DNA of 20,222 bases, from assembly GCA_003554465.1 (NCBI GenBank), contig PWGL01000077.1, positions 1 to 20,222 on the forward strand. The letters are read 5' to 3'. This document shows positions 5,974 to 13,660 of the stretch, piece by piece (the first letter of the stretch is position 1; each line of letters opens with the position of its first letter). The stretch comes from Candidatus Pacearchaeota archaeon. Its GTDB lineage: Archaea > Nanobdellota > Nanobdellia > Pacearchaeales > GW2011-AR1. The notes below the pieces were generated by a model that was not told the origin of the DNA, searched no databases, and saw only the letters and a program-made list of their open reading frames with translations. Both the position numbers and the translations under genes were made by a program.

Positions 5974-6547
5974 TTAATTTCTCCATATTTTTTATAAAAT
6001 TGTCCTGACCAAATAACACGATGCCTTTCTTAACGGCATCTAAATAAGCCTTATTCTTCGAATTTATCTCTTCCTGAAATTCTTTTGACGTTAACTGGAT
6101 GCAATGGATATTCTTGAGTTGTGTTTTTTGGATTTTAGTTATAATTTCTTTAATTTTCTTGAAATTCTTTTTATCAGAAACAATCAAGACATCAATATCC
6201 TTTGTTTTGTTTAAATTGTTTAAAACACCTCCAAACAGCAAAACAAATTTAGAATATTTTTCTAATTTAGAAAACAAATCAATCCATCTTTGATAGTCTC
6301 TTGCTTGCCTTGTAAGTATAAGTGAAAGAGTTTTTTTTGTCAAGGGATTTTTGTAGTTTAAATTTGCTATCCGGGTACTTGTTTTTTTTGAATTTACAGC
6401 ATTCAAAACAATCAATTCTTGGTCATATAATTTATTCAAGGATTTCCAGATTCCTGGGCGAGTTTTTTCTAGCTGCTCAGCTAATTCACTAGCTGTTTTC
6501 TTTCCTTCTTTCAATAGTTCCAACAATACCTTTTCCTTCGTTTCCAT
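5963..6547 (-). CDS. Winged-helix and minimal nucleotidyltransferase fusion
   Basis: This 194-residue protein joins two domains. Residues 1-62 look like a winged helix-turn-helix (KEGKKTASELAEQLEKTRPG, then IWKSLNKLYDQELIVL). Residues about 75-185 match an MNT-type nucleotidyltransferase, with LLFGGVLNNLNKTKDIDVLIV holding Gly106-Gly107 and the metal-binding pair Asp117/Asp119. The usual motif is GS-x9/10-DxD; here the Ser is Gly. In MntA/HepT systems the transferase AMPylates the HEPN partner and silences it. The fused DNA-binding domain suggests it also represses its own operon, and overlapping palindromes lie directly upstream. The downstream HEPN gene overlaps by 11 bases. Alternative view: a regulator of the AbiEi/MNT type not acting as a toxin antidote. 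Confidence 0.75.
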   Translation of the reverse strand: METKEKVLLELLKEGKKTASELAEQLEKTRPGIWKSLNKLYDQELIVLNAVNSKKTSTRIANLNYKNPLTKKTLSLILTRQARDYQRWIDLFSKLEKYSKFVLLFGGVLNNLNKTKDIDVLIVSDKKNFKKIKEIITKIQKTQLKNIHCIQLTSKEFQEEINSKNKAYLDAVKKGIVLFGQDNFIKNMEKLNGN

Positions 6548-6550
6548 TTT

Positions 6551-6579
6551 GTTTATAGTTATAAACTATTAGTTTATAG
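6551..6579 (-). promoter_or_regulatory. Overlapping palindromes over the promoter of the MNT/HEPN operon
   Basis: Two perfect inverted repeats overlap. GTTTATA-GT-TATAAAC covers 6551-6566 and ATAAACTA-T-TAGTTTAT covers 6561-6577, so three half-sites of the type GTTTATA alternate in orientation. The outer one, CTATAAAC (6572-6579 on the minus strand), is centred about 28 bp before the ATG, exactly where a TATA box for a leaderless mRNA would be. A protein bound here would block TBP. The encoded winged helix is the natural candidate for autoregulation, by inference. Confidence 0.6.
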
Positions 6580-6765
6580 TATTTTTTAAATGTTTGCTTT
6601 TAATTATTGAGCCCTGACTTGAACCTAATAAAATACCTAAGGAATAATAAAAATATATCAAAGTATGATTTATATATTGGAGATATTTTAAGAACAATAA
6701 AAATTATAGAAAAGCATACTAGAAATAAAAATTTCAAAAATATTAAGTAAAAATATTAAAACTAA
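6580..6765. other. AT-rich spacer between the MNT gene and ftsZ
   Basis: I see no gene here. The end next to ftsZ is T-rich on the minus strand (for example TTTTAATATTTTTACTTAATATTTTTG at about 6734-6760) and probably terminates ftsZ. A stretch at 6608-6626 looks like a tRNA T-loop in isolation but has no stem. Confidence 0.4.
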
Positions 6766-7950
6766 TTACTCATAAAATTCTATACCTAATTCGTCAGACA
6801 TATCTTCTCTCTCTTTCTCTTCCTGAGTGTCACCTCTACCCAATATCTGGCTACTCTTTACACCTGTTACTATTAACATAACTCTTAACGACTGATCCAT
6901 ATCTTCACTTATTTGCGCTCCCCAAATTAACTGGGCATCTAAACCTAATTTTTCCCCAATATATTCTATAATATGTCGGGATTCATCTAAAGACATATCT
7001 GGTCCCCCAACAATATTAACTAGTGCCCCGCTAGAGTTTGAAACATCTACATCTAATAATGGGTTGTCAAGAGCTTTCTCAACAGCTTCCTGAGCTCTTT
7101 CTTGAGTATCTGATTCGCCCATACCTATTAAAGATACTCCGCCATCAGACATAACAGTTTTTATATCTGCAAAATCTAAGTTAACTAGTCCTGCCTTGGT
7201 AACTAACTCTGTTATCCCTTTAACTGCATTTGTTAAAACCTCATCCGCGACTTTAAATGCCGTATGTAACGGTAATTCTGGGGCCAACTCTAACAATTTA
7301 TCATTAGGTATGACTATTAATGTGTCTACAGTATTTTCTAATTTTTCTAATCCGTAATTTGAGTTTTCTAACCTCTTATTTCCTTCAATAGTAAAAGGTA
7401 AAGTTACTACACCTATAGTTAATGCTCCTGATTTCTTGGCTATATCTGCAATTACTGCTGAAGCCCCTGTACCTGTTCCACCACCTAATCCGCATGTCAC
7501 AAAAACCATATCTCCCCCAGTCAACATTTTCTTAATCTCTTGTCTTGATTCTTCTGCTGCTTCTTCTCCTATTTTTGGGTTACTTCCAGAACCTAATCCA
7601 GAAGCTAATTCCCTACCAAGCAAAACTTTATGGTTTGCGTTAGCATACAATAAATCCTGAGCGTCTGTGTTTGCAACTATTAAATCGCTACCCTTAATAC
7701 CTATTTCCCTCATTCTGCTTATAGTATTTCCCCCTCCTCCACCTACACCAACAACCTTTACCTTAGCTGTCTGTTTTTGCAATAACTGCTCTAGCTCTTC
7801 ATCTATATTTGATGTTCCGTCAGAAGGATTAGGAATATCTGCCCTTGCCCTTTCTGGATTCCCGGCAGGCTGTGAGGAATAATCTTCCTTATTAATTTTA
7901 GAACTACTTTCTTTTACATTATCTTGACTGTTAAAATTTTCATTATCCAT
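6766..7950 (-). CDS. ftsZ: Cell division protein FtsZ
   Basis: FtsZ is the tubulin-like GTPase that polymerises into the division ring. The 394-residue protein has an unusual N-terminal extension of about 60 polar residues, then the Rossmann GTPase domain: VVGVGGGGGNTI (66-76), the tubulin signature GGGTGTG (156-162), FTIEGNKR, and the T7 loop with NLDFAD (257-262, catalytic Asp259/Asp262 region). The C-terminal domain ends at about 363, followed by a charged linker and a hydrophobic end SDELGIEFYE (385-394), the likely docking peptide for SepF. A Shine-Dalgarno AGGTGA lies six bases before the ATG and a TATA box (7987-7996) about 40 bp before it, so this mRNA has a short leader. It is flanked by spacers on both sides and seems monocistronic. 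Confidence 0.97.
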   Translation of the reverse strand: MDNENFNSQDNVKESSSKINKEDYSSQPAGNPERARADIPNPSDGTSNIDEELEQLLQKQTAKVKVVGVGGGGGNTISRMREIGIKGSDLIVANTDAQDLLYANANHKVLLGRELASGLGSGSNPKIGEEAAEESRQEIKKMLTGGDMVFVTCGLGGGTGTGASAVIADIAKKSGALTIGVVTLPFTIEGNKRLENSNYGLEKLENTVDTLIVIPNDKLLELAPELPLHTAFKVADEVLTNAVKGITELVTKAGLVNLDFADIKTVMSDGGVSLIGMGESDTQERAQEAVEKALDNPLLDVDVSNSSGALVNIVGGPDMSLDESRHIIEYIGEKLGLDAQLIWGAQISEDMDQSLRVMLIVTGVKSSQILGRGDTQEEKEREDMSDELGIEFYE

Positions 7951-8086
7951 TTTTTCACCTTTTACTTATTTTATTTAACTTAAGAAGTTTATAAATTTTT
8001 ATATTCTATTGTGTTATAGTTAAAGATAGGAATTTGTCAAATATTTCTCTATTCTGACCAATATGGTGTTATAGAGACATTATAAA

Positions 8087-8833
8087 TTATTTATTCTTAC
8101 TTTCTGAATTTTCCTGACCTTTAACAGTCACTTCCATATTAACTATTTCTCCTAATTTATCTTTATATAACTTTAAAATTTGGGCTAATTGTTTATCATT
8201 TTCAGGATCAATAATCGCCTTGCCATTTTTAATCTCGAATTTAGGTTCTTTATTCAATAATGTCTTAATAGTCAACCTAACTTTTCTCTCAGGGCTTGTA
8301 ACTTTCTTCTTAGGTCTTAACTTATACTCTACATCTTTTCCTGCTATGGGATTATTAAAATCTACAATAACTCTCCCTCCTGAGACAGCTTTTATTGTCC
8401 CCATCTTATTGTCAAAGTTAAAAGTCATCCCTCTTCTGGGACTGACCCCGTGTCTCTCAAAAACTTTCATAGGCATAGTTTTCACAAATTTTTGTTTTCT
8501 TTCTCCAAATGCCTTATCAGATTTTAATTCTAATTTATACTCTTTGCCAATCTCTTTGCCAATTAGAAAATTGTCTATTGCAGATAAAATCATATTTTGG
8601 CCAAGACAAATTGCCACAGGCCTAGACTCTATATTTATCCCTATCTTTTTTGCTTCATCCTTAACATTTGTGTCAAAAATATTCCCTCCCTTGACCTTTC
8701 CAACATAATCTAGCTCTACAAACTCTGCCTTTTCCAATTTATTATTGCTTTTTTCAGAGTCTTTGCTGGGATTTTCCCCATTATTTTTATTCCCTTCATT
8801 TATTTTTGATTTTTCTTTTATCTTTTTAGGCAT
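8087..8833 (-). CDS. FKBP-type peptidyl-prolyl isomerase, long archaeal form
   Basis: This enzyme catalyses cis-trans isomerisation at proline bonds and acts as a folding helper. The 248-residue protein starts with a Lys/Asn-rich linker (1-34). The FKBP fold follows (about 36-175): FVELDYVGKVKGGNIFDTN, then CLGQNMI and a SlyD-type insert-in-flap segment at about 113-160 with FERHGVSPRRGMTF, closing in DFNNPIAGKDVEYKL. A C-terminal domain (about 180-240) ends with EVTVKG, like the long archaeal FKBP26 form. I chose the ATG at 8833 because a TATA box is centred about 28 bp upstream and because starting at 8893 would overlap the divergent aIF5A gene. An ATG at 8854 is also possible. Confidence 0.88.
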   Translation of the reverse strand: MPKKIKEKSKINEGNKNNGENPSKDSEKSNNKLEKAEFVELDYVGKVKGGNIFDTNVKDEAKKIGINIESRPVAICLGQNMILSAIDNFLIGKEIGKEYKLELKSDKAFGERKQKFVKTMPMKVFERHGVSPRRGMTFNFDNKMGTIKAVSGGRVIVDFNNPIAGKDVEYKLRPKKKVTSPERKVRLTIKTLLNKEPKFEIKNGKAIIDPENDKQLAQILKLYKDKLGEIVNMEVTVKGQENSESKNK

Positions 8834-8857
8834 TCTAGGACCCAAAATAACCATAGG

Positions 8858-8865
8858 TTTAAAAA
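8858..8865. promoter_or_regulatory. Shared TATA element between FKBP and aIF5A
   Basis: TTTAAAAA on the plus strand lies about 25 bp before the aIF5A ATG (8887) and about 28 bp before the FKBP ATG (8833) on the other strand. The whole gap is 53 bp, so one near-symmetric element may serve both leaderless genes. Confidence 0.5.
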
Positions 8866-8886
8866 GGTTATTTTTTTGATATCCAT

Positions 8887-9276
8887 ATGCCACTTAAAGT
8901 TGTTGATGCAGGAAGTTTGAAGAAGGGGGATGCTATAACCTTTGATGGAAATCATTGTATTGTCGATAAGATAGAGACTAGCACTACCGGTAAACACGGT
9001 CATACAAAAGCGAGAATATCAGCTATAGATATTTTTACTAAGAGTAAAAAAGTCACTGTTGTACCCGGTCATGAAAAATACGAAGTTCCAGAAATTATTA
9101 AGTTGAAAGGTCAAGTATTAACTTCTGAAGAGAAGAAAGCAAATCTAATGGATCTTGAAACTTATGAAACTATTGATGTTGATATTGATAAAGATATAAT
9201 TGGGGAGATTAATGACGAAGACACTGTTGAGTACTGGGATGTTGAAGGGCAAAAAATTATAAAAAGGAAATTATAA
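8887..9276 (+). CDS. eif5A: Translation factor aIF5A (hypusine-containing)
   Basis: aIF5A binds the ribosomal E-site and helps form peptide bonds at proline-rich stretches. The 129-residue protein has the N-terminal SH3-like domain (1-67) with the hypusine loop ETSTTGKHGHTKAR; Lys36 in GKHGH is the residue that deoxyhypusine synthase would modify. The C-terminal OB domain (about 68-129) includes LMDLETYETIDVDI. Length matches the archaeal family. The gene is divergent from FKBP across a 53-bp gap with a shared TATA element and probably leaderless. eL40 follows 10 bases after the stop. Confidence 0.96.
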   Translation: MPLKVVDAGSLKKGDAITFDGNHCIVDKIETSTTGKHGHTKARISAIDIFTKSKKVTVVPGHEKYEVPEIIKLKGQVLTSEEKKANLMDLETYETIDVDIDKDIIGEINDEDTVEYWDVEGQKIIKRKL

Positions 9277-9286
9277 ATAATATAAA

Positions 9287-9451
9287 ATGGCAACAAGAAT
9301 ACCTGAAGCGCATAAGAGAACATATGAGAATGTGTTCATTTGTAAAAATTGTAAGACAAAGATTAGAGCTGACCCTAGAAAGATAACTGAAAATAAAGTT
9401 AAGTGTAGACGTTGTGGTCAAAAGAACTTTAGAAAAGTTAGAAAGAAATGA
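9287..9451 (+). CDS. rpl40e: Large ribosomal subunit protein eL40
   Basis: eL40 is a small zinc-finger protein of the large subunit. I found this 54-residue frame by reading the gap between aIF5A and the protease. It starts MATRIPEAHKRTYENVFICK and has zinc ligands Cys19/Cys22 (CKNC) and Cys40/Cys43 (CRRC), followed by GQKNFRKVRKK, all matching archaeal L40e. Length is normal (about 50). It begins 10 bases after aIF5A and ends 12 bases before the protease ATG, so it is likely in the same transcript. Confidence 0.93.
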   Translation: MATRIPEAHKRTYENVFICKNCKTKIRADPRKITENKVKCRRCGQKNFRKVRKK

Positions 9452-9463
9452 TAAGAGGGAAAT

Positions 9464-10840
9464 ATGAGCTTTTATATATATGATTTAGGATTCTTAGTAC
9501 TATTTGGAATATTTCTAACCATTTTTTTATATAAAAATAGGAAAAATTTGAAAAGAGAGGGGATTATGCTTCTTTATAGGACACAGATTGGTGTCAAAAT
9601 TATGGATTATTTAAGCAAGAGATATAAAAAAACTCTGGGAAAATTTGAGTGGGTGATTATTGTTTTCGGATATTTAATGATGGCAGGAGGAATATTTGTA
9701 TTTATAAGAGCACTATATTTATTTAGTAAACCTGAGGTTGTGCAGGCTTTCAAGATTCCACCTTTAATGCCATTAATCCCCTATATACCTGAGTTGTTCC
9801 AGGTAGATTTTCTGCCACCGCTTTATTTTACATATTTTATAGCAATTTTGGCCGCGGCAGCAATACCTCATGAGTTTTTCCATGGTCTTTTTGCGAGGGT
9901 GAAAAATGTTAAAATAAAAAGTACCGGTTTTGCATTTTTAGGTCCTTTTGCAGCAGCTTTTGTTGAGCCTGATGAGGATAAAGTCGAGAAAATGAAACCT
10001 AGAGACCAGATTCCTTTTCTATCTGCAGGGGCCTTTGCAAATATACTGACAGCTGTAATCTTCTTTTTTATTTTATGGCTATTTGCCATATCTGCCTACT
10101 CGCCTGAAGGTATTGTCTTTGGATCTTATTCAGTCACAGTCCTTCCAACAGAAAATATAACTATTACAGATAATGAGCATTATGTAAGCATAAATGAAGG
10201 GGTTAATTTAACAGAAATTATTTACAATAACCAGAGCTATTATATTGATGAAATTGATAAAGATAGAGAATACAATTTTGCATTCCATGACAGCCCGGCA
10301 TTGAGATCTGGCCTTTCGGGAGTTATTATAGAGATAGAAGGTATGGAAATTAGAGATGAAGATGATTTGAATAATGTCTTATCTAAATATAATGTCGGAG
10401 ATGATGTGACAATTATAACAAAGTTAGACAGTGAAAAAAGAGAGTATACTTTAAACTTAGATGCTAGTCCTGGTGATGAAGAAAAACCATATTTAGGGAT
10501 ATCACCTTATAGTCCTGAAGGTTTTGGAAATCTTGCCTCAATGAGAAGCGAAATGCTTTTCTTTAGAGATCATTTCACATATTATAAACCAAGGATAGCG
10601 ACTAATTTAACTATCTTTATTTTCAATTTATTATGGTGGATAATATTGGCTAGTTTCGGTGTTGCACTAGTTAACATGTTACCTCTAGGAATATTTGACG
10701 GTGGCAGAGTTTTTTATTCAACGATTGTCTGGATTACAGGCAGTAAGAAAATAGCTAAGAAAGCTTACTCTCTCGCCACTTATAGTATTTTGGCAATATT
10801 CTTGCTATTAATGATTTTTTGGGCAATTCATATTTTCTAA
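9464..10840 (+). CDS. Site-2 protease family membrane metalloprotease (M50) with PDZ domain
   Basis: S2P proteases cut transmembrane segments inside the membrane, often releasing regulators or clearing signal-peptide remnants. The 458-residue protein has an N-terminal helix (about 7-23), hydrophobic segments at about 62-83 and 121-134, and the zinc motif HEFFH (136-140). The conserved SAGAFANI (187-194) precedes another helix. An outer PDZ-like domain covers about 280-345 (SPALRSGLSGVIIEIEG), and the second active-site motif NMLPLGIFDGGR (404-415, zinc ligand Asp412) comes before the last helix. Missing nothing I can see. A GAGGG site lies a few bases before the ATG. It follows eL40 by 12 bases and overlaps the promoter of taw1 at its 3' end. 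Confidence 0.92.
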   Translation: MSFYIYDLGFLVLFGIFLTIFLYKNRKNLKREGIMLLYRTQIGVKIMDYLSKRYKKTLGKFEWVIIVFGYLMMAGGIFVFIRALYLFSKPEVVQAFKIPPLMPLIPYIPELFQVDFLPPLYFTYFIAILAAAAIPHEFFHGLFARVKNVKIKSTGFAFLGPFAAAFVEPDEDKVEKMKPRDQIPFLSAGAFANILTAVIFFFILWLFAISAYSPEGIVFGSYSVTVLPTENITITDNEHYVSINEGVNLTEIIYNNQSYYIDEIDKDREYNFAFHDSPALRSGLSGVIIEIEGMEIRDEDDLNNVLSKYNVGDDVTIITKLDSEKREYTLNLDASPGDEEKPYLGISPYSPEGFGNLASMRSEMLFFRDHFTYYKPRIATNLTIFIFNLLWWIILASFGVALVNMLPLGIFDGGRVFYSTIVWITGSKKIAKKAYSLATYSILAIFLLLMIFWAIHIF

Positions 10841-10875
10841 CGTTAATATTAAAAACATGGTATATAGTTACTAGT

Positions 10876-11829
10876 ATGATCCCTAAAAAAATTAAAGATA
10901 GGTTAGAAAGCCAGCATTATTCTATAGTGGGCAATCATTCTGCAGTTCAGGTTTGTGGATGGACTAAAAAGTCATTAAGAGATGAAGGTTACTGTTATAA
11001 GGAAAAATTTTACGGAATTGAAAGCCATAAATGCTGCCAGATGTCCCCAAATATTTCTTGTCCTAATCGCTGTCTTCACTGTTGGAGACCTATGAAAATT
11101 ATAGATAACCTAAGCTTTGAAAGTCTTGATGAGCCCGAAGATATAATTAAAGGATCGATAAAATCTCAGATAAAATTATTAAGCGGTTTTAAGGGTAGTG
11201 AGAAAACTAATCTGAAGAAGTTTGAAGAGTCAAAAGAGCCTGATCAATTTGCAATTTCTTTGATTGGAGAGCCTACATTATATCCTAAGCTGGGCCAGCT
11301 AATTCAGGAGTTGAGAAATAAGGGCAAGAGTAGTTTCTTAGTTACTAATGGTTTATACCCTAAAACAATTGTGAGTTTGCAAAAAAATAACCAAATGCCC
11401 ACTCAAATTTATCTCTCGCTTAATAGCCCAAATAAGAAAATTTATGAAAAATGGCATAAAAGTCAGCTTAGTGATGCATGGGAAAAATTTAACAAAAGCC
11501 TAGAGGTTATGGCCAATATATCTACTAGGACAGTTATTAGAATAACTTTAGTTAAAGAAAATAATATGATTGAACCCAAAAATTATGCCGATTTGATAAA
11601 AAAAGCTGAACCTAATTTTGTGGAAATAAAAAGTTTTATGAGTGTTGGCTTTTCTAGAAAAAGACTAGGTTATGATTTTATGCCCTCTCATAAGGAAACT
11701 AAAGAATTTGCGAAAGATGTTTTAAAATACTTGCCAGAATATAAGATGATAAATGAGCATGAAAGAAGCAGAGTTGTCCTTTTGAGTAACGGGAAAAAAG
11801 AGAGTAAAATTTGTAAAAAAGAATATTAG
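10876..11829 (+). CDS. taw1: 4-demethylwyosine synthase Taw1 (TYW1)
   Basis: Taw1 is a radical SAM enzyme that condenses pyruvate with N1-methylguanosine at position 37 of tRNA-Phe to make the tricyclic imidazoline core of wyosine bases. The 317-residue protein begins MIPKKIKDRLESQHYSIVGN. Cys27, Cys40 and Cys53 fit the ligands of the extra 4Fe-4S cluster, and CPNRCLHCW (Cys62, Cys66, Cys69) is the radical SAM CxxxCxxC motif, at the family's usual spacing. Other family landmarks are SLIGEPTLYP, LVTNGLYP and YLSLNSPN. I chose the ATG at 10876 because a TATA-like TTAATATTAAAA is centred about 27 bp before it; the earlier in-frame ATG at 10819 lies inside the protease gene. Full length. Confidence 0.94.
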   Translation: MIPKKIKDRLESQHYSIVGNHSAVQVCGWTKKSLRDEGYCYKEKFYGIESHKCCQMSPNISCPNRCLHCWRPMKIIDNLSFESLDEPEDIIKGSIKSQIKLLSGFKGSEKTNLKKFEESKEPDQFAISLIGEPTLYPKLGQLIQELRNKGKSSFLVTNGLYPKTIVSLQKNNQMPTQIYLSLNSPNKKIYEKWHKSQLSDAWEKFNKSLEVMANISTRTVIRITLVKENNMIEPKNYADLIKKAEPNFVEIKSFMSVGFSRKRLGYDFMPSHKETKEFAKDVLKYLPEYKMINEHERSRVVLLSNGKKESKICKKEY

Positions 11830-11888
11830 ATATTAATTCTTATTTTAATAATATTTGATTTATAATAATTTTTAGGGAAGATAAATAA

Positions 11889-12686
11889 ATTATTGATGAG
11901 ATAGGGGATCAGAAATACTTAAGGTTATTTACAAATGGGTTAATCCTCGGAAAGCATGAGGATGATGAGGAATTCCTTAGAAAAATAGCAAAAATAAATA
12001 GGTTGAATATAAGTTTAGATGCGGATAACACAAAAACACTTCATGAAGCTAAGCCCGATTCTAAAGATATAGACTTAGAAGCCATATTAATATCTGCAAA
12101 AGATATAAAGTCTATGTCAAATGGCCAGTGCAATGTTGAGGCAGGATATGTTATTACAAAGCAGAACTATCAGGGAATAGTTGAGGCAGCTAAAAAAGTC
12201 AGAGATTATGGATTTGATAGGATAAGATACAGGATAGATTTTACAGATGAAGAGGTTTCAAAAAAACATGGTGAAGAAATTATGAAATATTTAAGAGATG
12301 TTGAAAAAATAAGTACCGGAAGTTTTGAGATAATTCATTCAAATACTGACCAGGAAATTTCCTCAAGTGACAGGAAGCAGTTAAGTTCCAGCGGGGAAGG
12401 ATTAAAATGTTTTACATCTGAGTTATGGATATGTATAGGTTCTAATGGTGATGTTTATCCATGCGGCCATTGTGTCTCCCCTGAAACCCCTAGTTATGGA
12501 AATATTTTAGACAATAGTTTAAAAGAAATACTGGGAAGTGAGCAAAGAAAGAACTCTATCAATAATTTACCTCTCTCGTCATGCAACTTTTGTTCTCCTT
12601 TCTCTTTGACAACGAATAAATTTCTAACTTATTTGTCCGAATTAGAAGGAATGGAAAGAGATAAACTATTAAAGAAAGAAATATGA
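11889..12686 (+). pseudogene. 5'-truncated radical SAM/SPASM protein
   Basis: The open frame begins right after a stop at 11886 without an ATG, GTG or TTG; the first plausible start is a TTG at 12003. Translation from 11889 nevertheless reads as authentic radical SAM core: YLRLFTNGLILG, then FLRKIAKINRLNISLDAD. The CxxxCxxC cluster motif that should lie upstream is absent, and 11830-11888 is AT-rich. The C-terminal third keeps an iron-sulphur SPASM-like region. Numbered from the TTG, Cys136 and Cys144 (CFTSELWIC), Cys154/Cys157 (CGHC) and Cys194/Cys197 (CNFC) are in place, as is the typical GNILDNSLKEIL. Such proteins modify peptides or other substrates. Without the SAM-binding cluster it cannot be an active radical enzyme, so I call it a remnant. 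The SPASM half could still bind a partner. Confidence 0.72.
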
Positions 12687-12700
12687 ATAGCTAGTGTAAA

Positions 12701-13207
12701 ATGATAAAATCTGAAGATTATACAGTTTTAATGGCTGAGGATAGTGAAGGGTATAGAGATCCTTTTTCTAGGTTGCTAAAAAGTGAGGGGTTTGGAGTTA
12801 TAGAGGCTTTGAATGGGGAAGAACTTTATGAAAAAGCTAAAAGTTATGAGGACAATATTTCAAAATTAGTAATTCTTTCAGATACAGATATGCCTTTAAT
12901 GATGGGAGATGAAGCATGTGAAAAGTTGTTAGAAGAAGAAAAATTTAGAAGAGTGATAATGATAGGAATGTCTGATAATCCACGTAATGAATATGCATGG
13001 GAAGGTATAGGTCTGCCTCACACTTTTATTTACAAAGATGCATTTATTTGTGTTGAAGATTTTCACATGAATATTGCGAATAGGGTAAAAAATAGGTTAG
13101 AAACTATAGTGAATAATCCAAAATTTTATTGGGATGAAGATCAAGGAATATATAAACGTAATTGGCCCGGGAAAAAATATGATAAGTTTTGTAAATCTTT
13201 ATTATAA
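12701..13207 (+). CDS. Stand-alone response regulator (receiver domain)
   Basis: Receiver domains take a phosphoryl group from a histidine kinase. The 168-residue protein has the receiver landmarks: acidic pair Glu13/Asp14 (LMAEDSEG), phosphoacceptor Asp61 in ILSDTDMPLMMGDEA, switch Ser91 (IGMSDNP) in place of the Thr/Ser, and Lys112 (IYKDAF). The region after about 120 is helical and charged, ends in a Trp-rich segment and has no DNA-binding or catalytic domain that I recognise, so output is likely by protein contact. No histidine kinase is in this window. It begins 14 bases after the radical SAM remnant, with no clear ribosome binding site. Two-component proteins are uncommon in small DPANN genomes, so acquisition by transfer is plausible but unproven. 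Confidence 0.8.
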   Translation: MIKSEDYTVLMAEDSEGYRDPFSRLLKSEGFGVIEALNGEELYEKAKSYEDNISKLVILSDTDMPLMMGDEACEKLLEEEKFRRVIMIGMSDNPRNEYAWEGIGLPHTFIYKDAFICVEDFHMNIANRVKNRLETIVNNPKFYWDEDQGIYKRNWPGKKYDKFCKSLL

Positions 13208-13219
13208 AAGTTGGAAACA

Positions 13220-13573
13220 TTAGTTAAGATTCAAAAGCCCTTCTTTAGTCAGTACAGAAAATCTTACTCCTACAGGTAAGGACAATAATGCTGAAATAAG
13301 GGCCATATGTTCTTTACCGTCACCAGATGCTATTGAAAGTGCAACTTCCATACCTTTAATTTTTCCCTTTACTTTTTTAAAAATCTCCTCTTTTAAGTAC
13401 TTAATTTCTTTGCCTGTATCTATTTGTATAAATTCAAAATTTTTATCTACATTGAACCTCTTTGCAGTTTCATCCCCTATTATCAAAATCTTGTCCCACC
13501 TACCTTTCTTTATAACTCCTGTTACTTGTCCCCATGATCCTTTTCCCTGAGTTAATAAAGCTACCAATTCCAT
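13220..13573 (-). CDS. Small Rossmann/CARF-like protein, tentative
   Basis: This 117-residue protein has an alternating hydrophobic strand and helix pattern: MELVALLTQGKGSWGQV, then KILIIGDETAKRF, FIQIDTG, and a final VALSIASGDGKEHMALISAL followed by VGVRFSVLT. The last part resembles the ligand-binding turn of CARF and other Rossmann-like nucleotide-sensor domains, where a small-residue loop is followed by a K/RxMxxAL helix. This likeness is from pattern only. The start at 13573 is supported by a TATA-like CCTTTTAAAGG about 24 bp upstream. A longer version would only add a hydrophobic Phe-rich stretch that looks like intergenic translation. It converges on the response regulator with a 12-base gap. 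No CRISPR genes are present, so any sensor role is speculative. Confidence 0.55.
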   Translation of the reverse strand: MELVALLTQGKGSWGQVTGVIKKGRWDKILIIGDETAKRFNVDKNFEFIQIDTGKEIKYLKEEIFKKVKGKIKGMEVALSIASGDGKEHMALISALLSLPVGVRFSVLTKEGLLNLN

Positions 13574-13660
13574 AATAAAGAATAGAAAATTGCCTTTAAA
13601 AGGATTTATATAAAAAAGAACAATTATAAATATGTGGAGGAATGTTAATTTAAAAGTAAG

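Noticed and set aside
6608..6626. tRNA fragment: T-loop-like GGTTCAAGTCAGGG on the minus strand
   Set aside because: The flanking bases cannot form the T-stem and there is no acceptor or anticodon arm.
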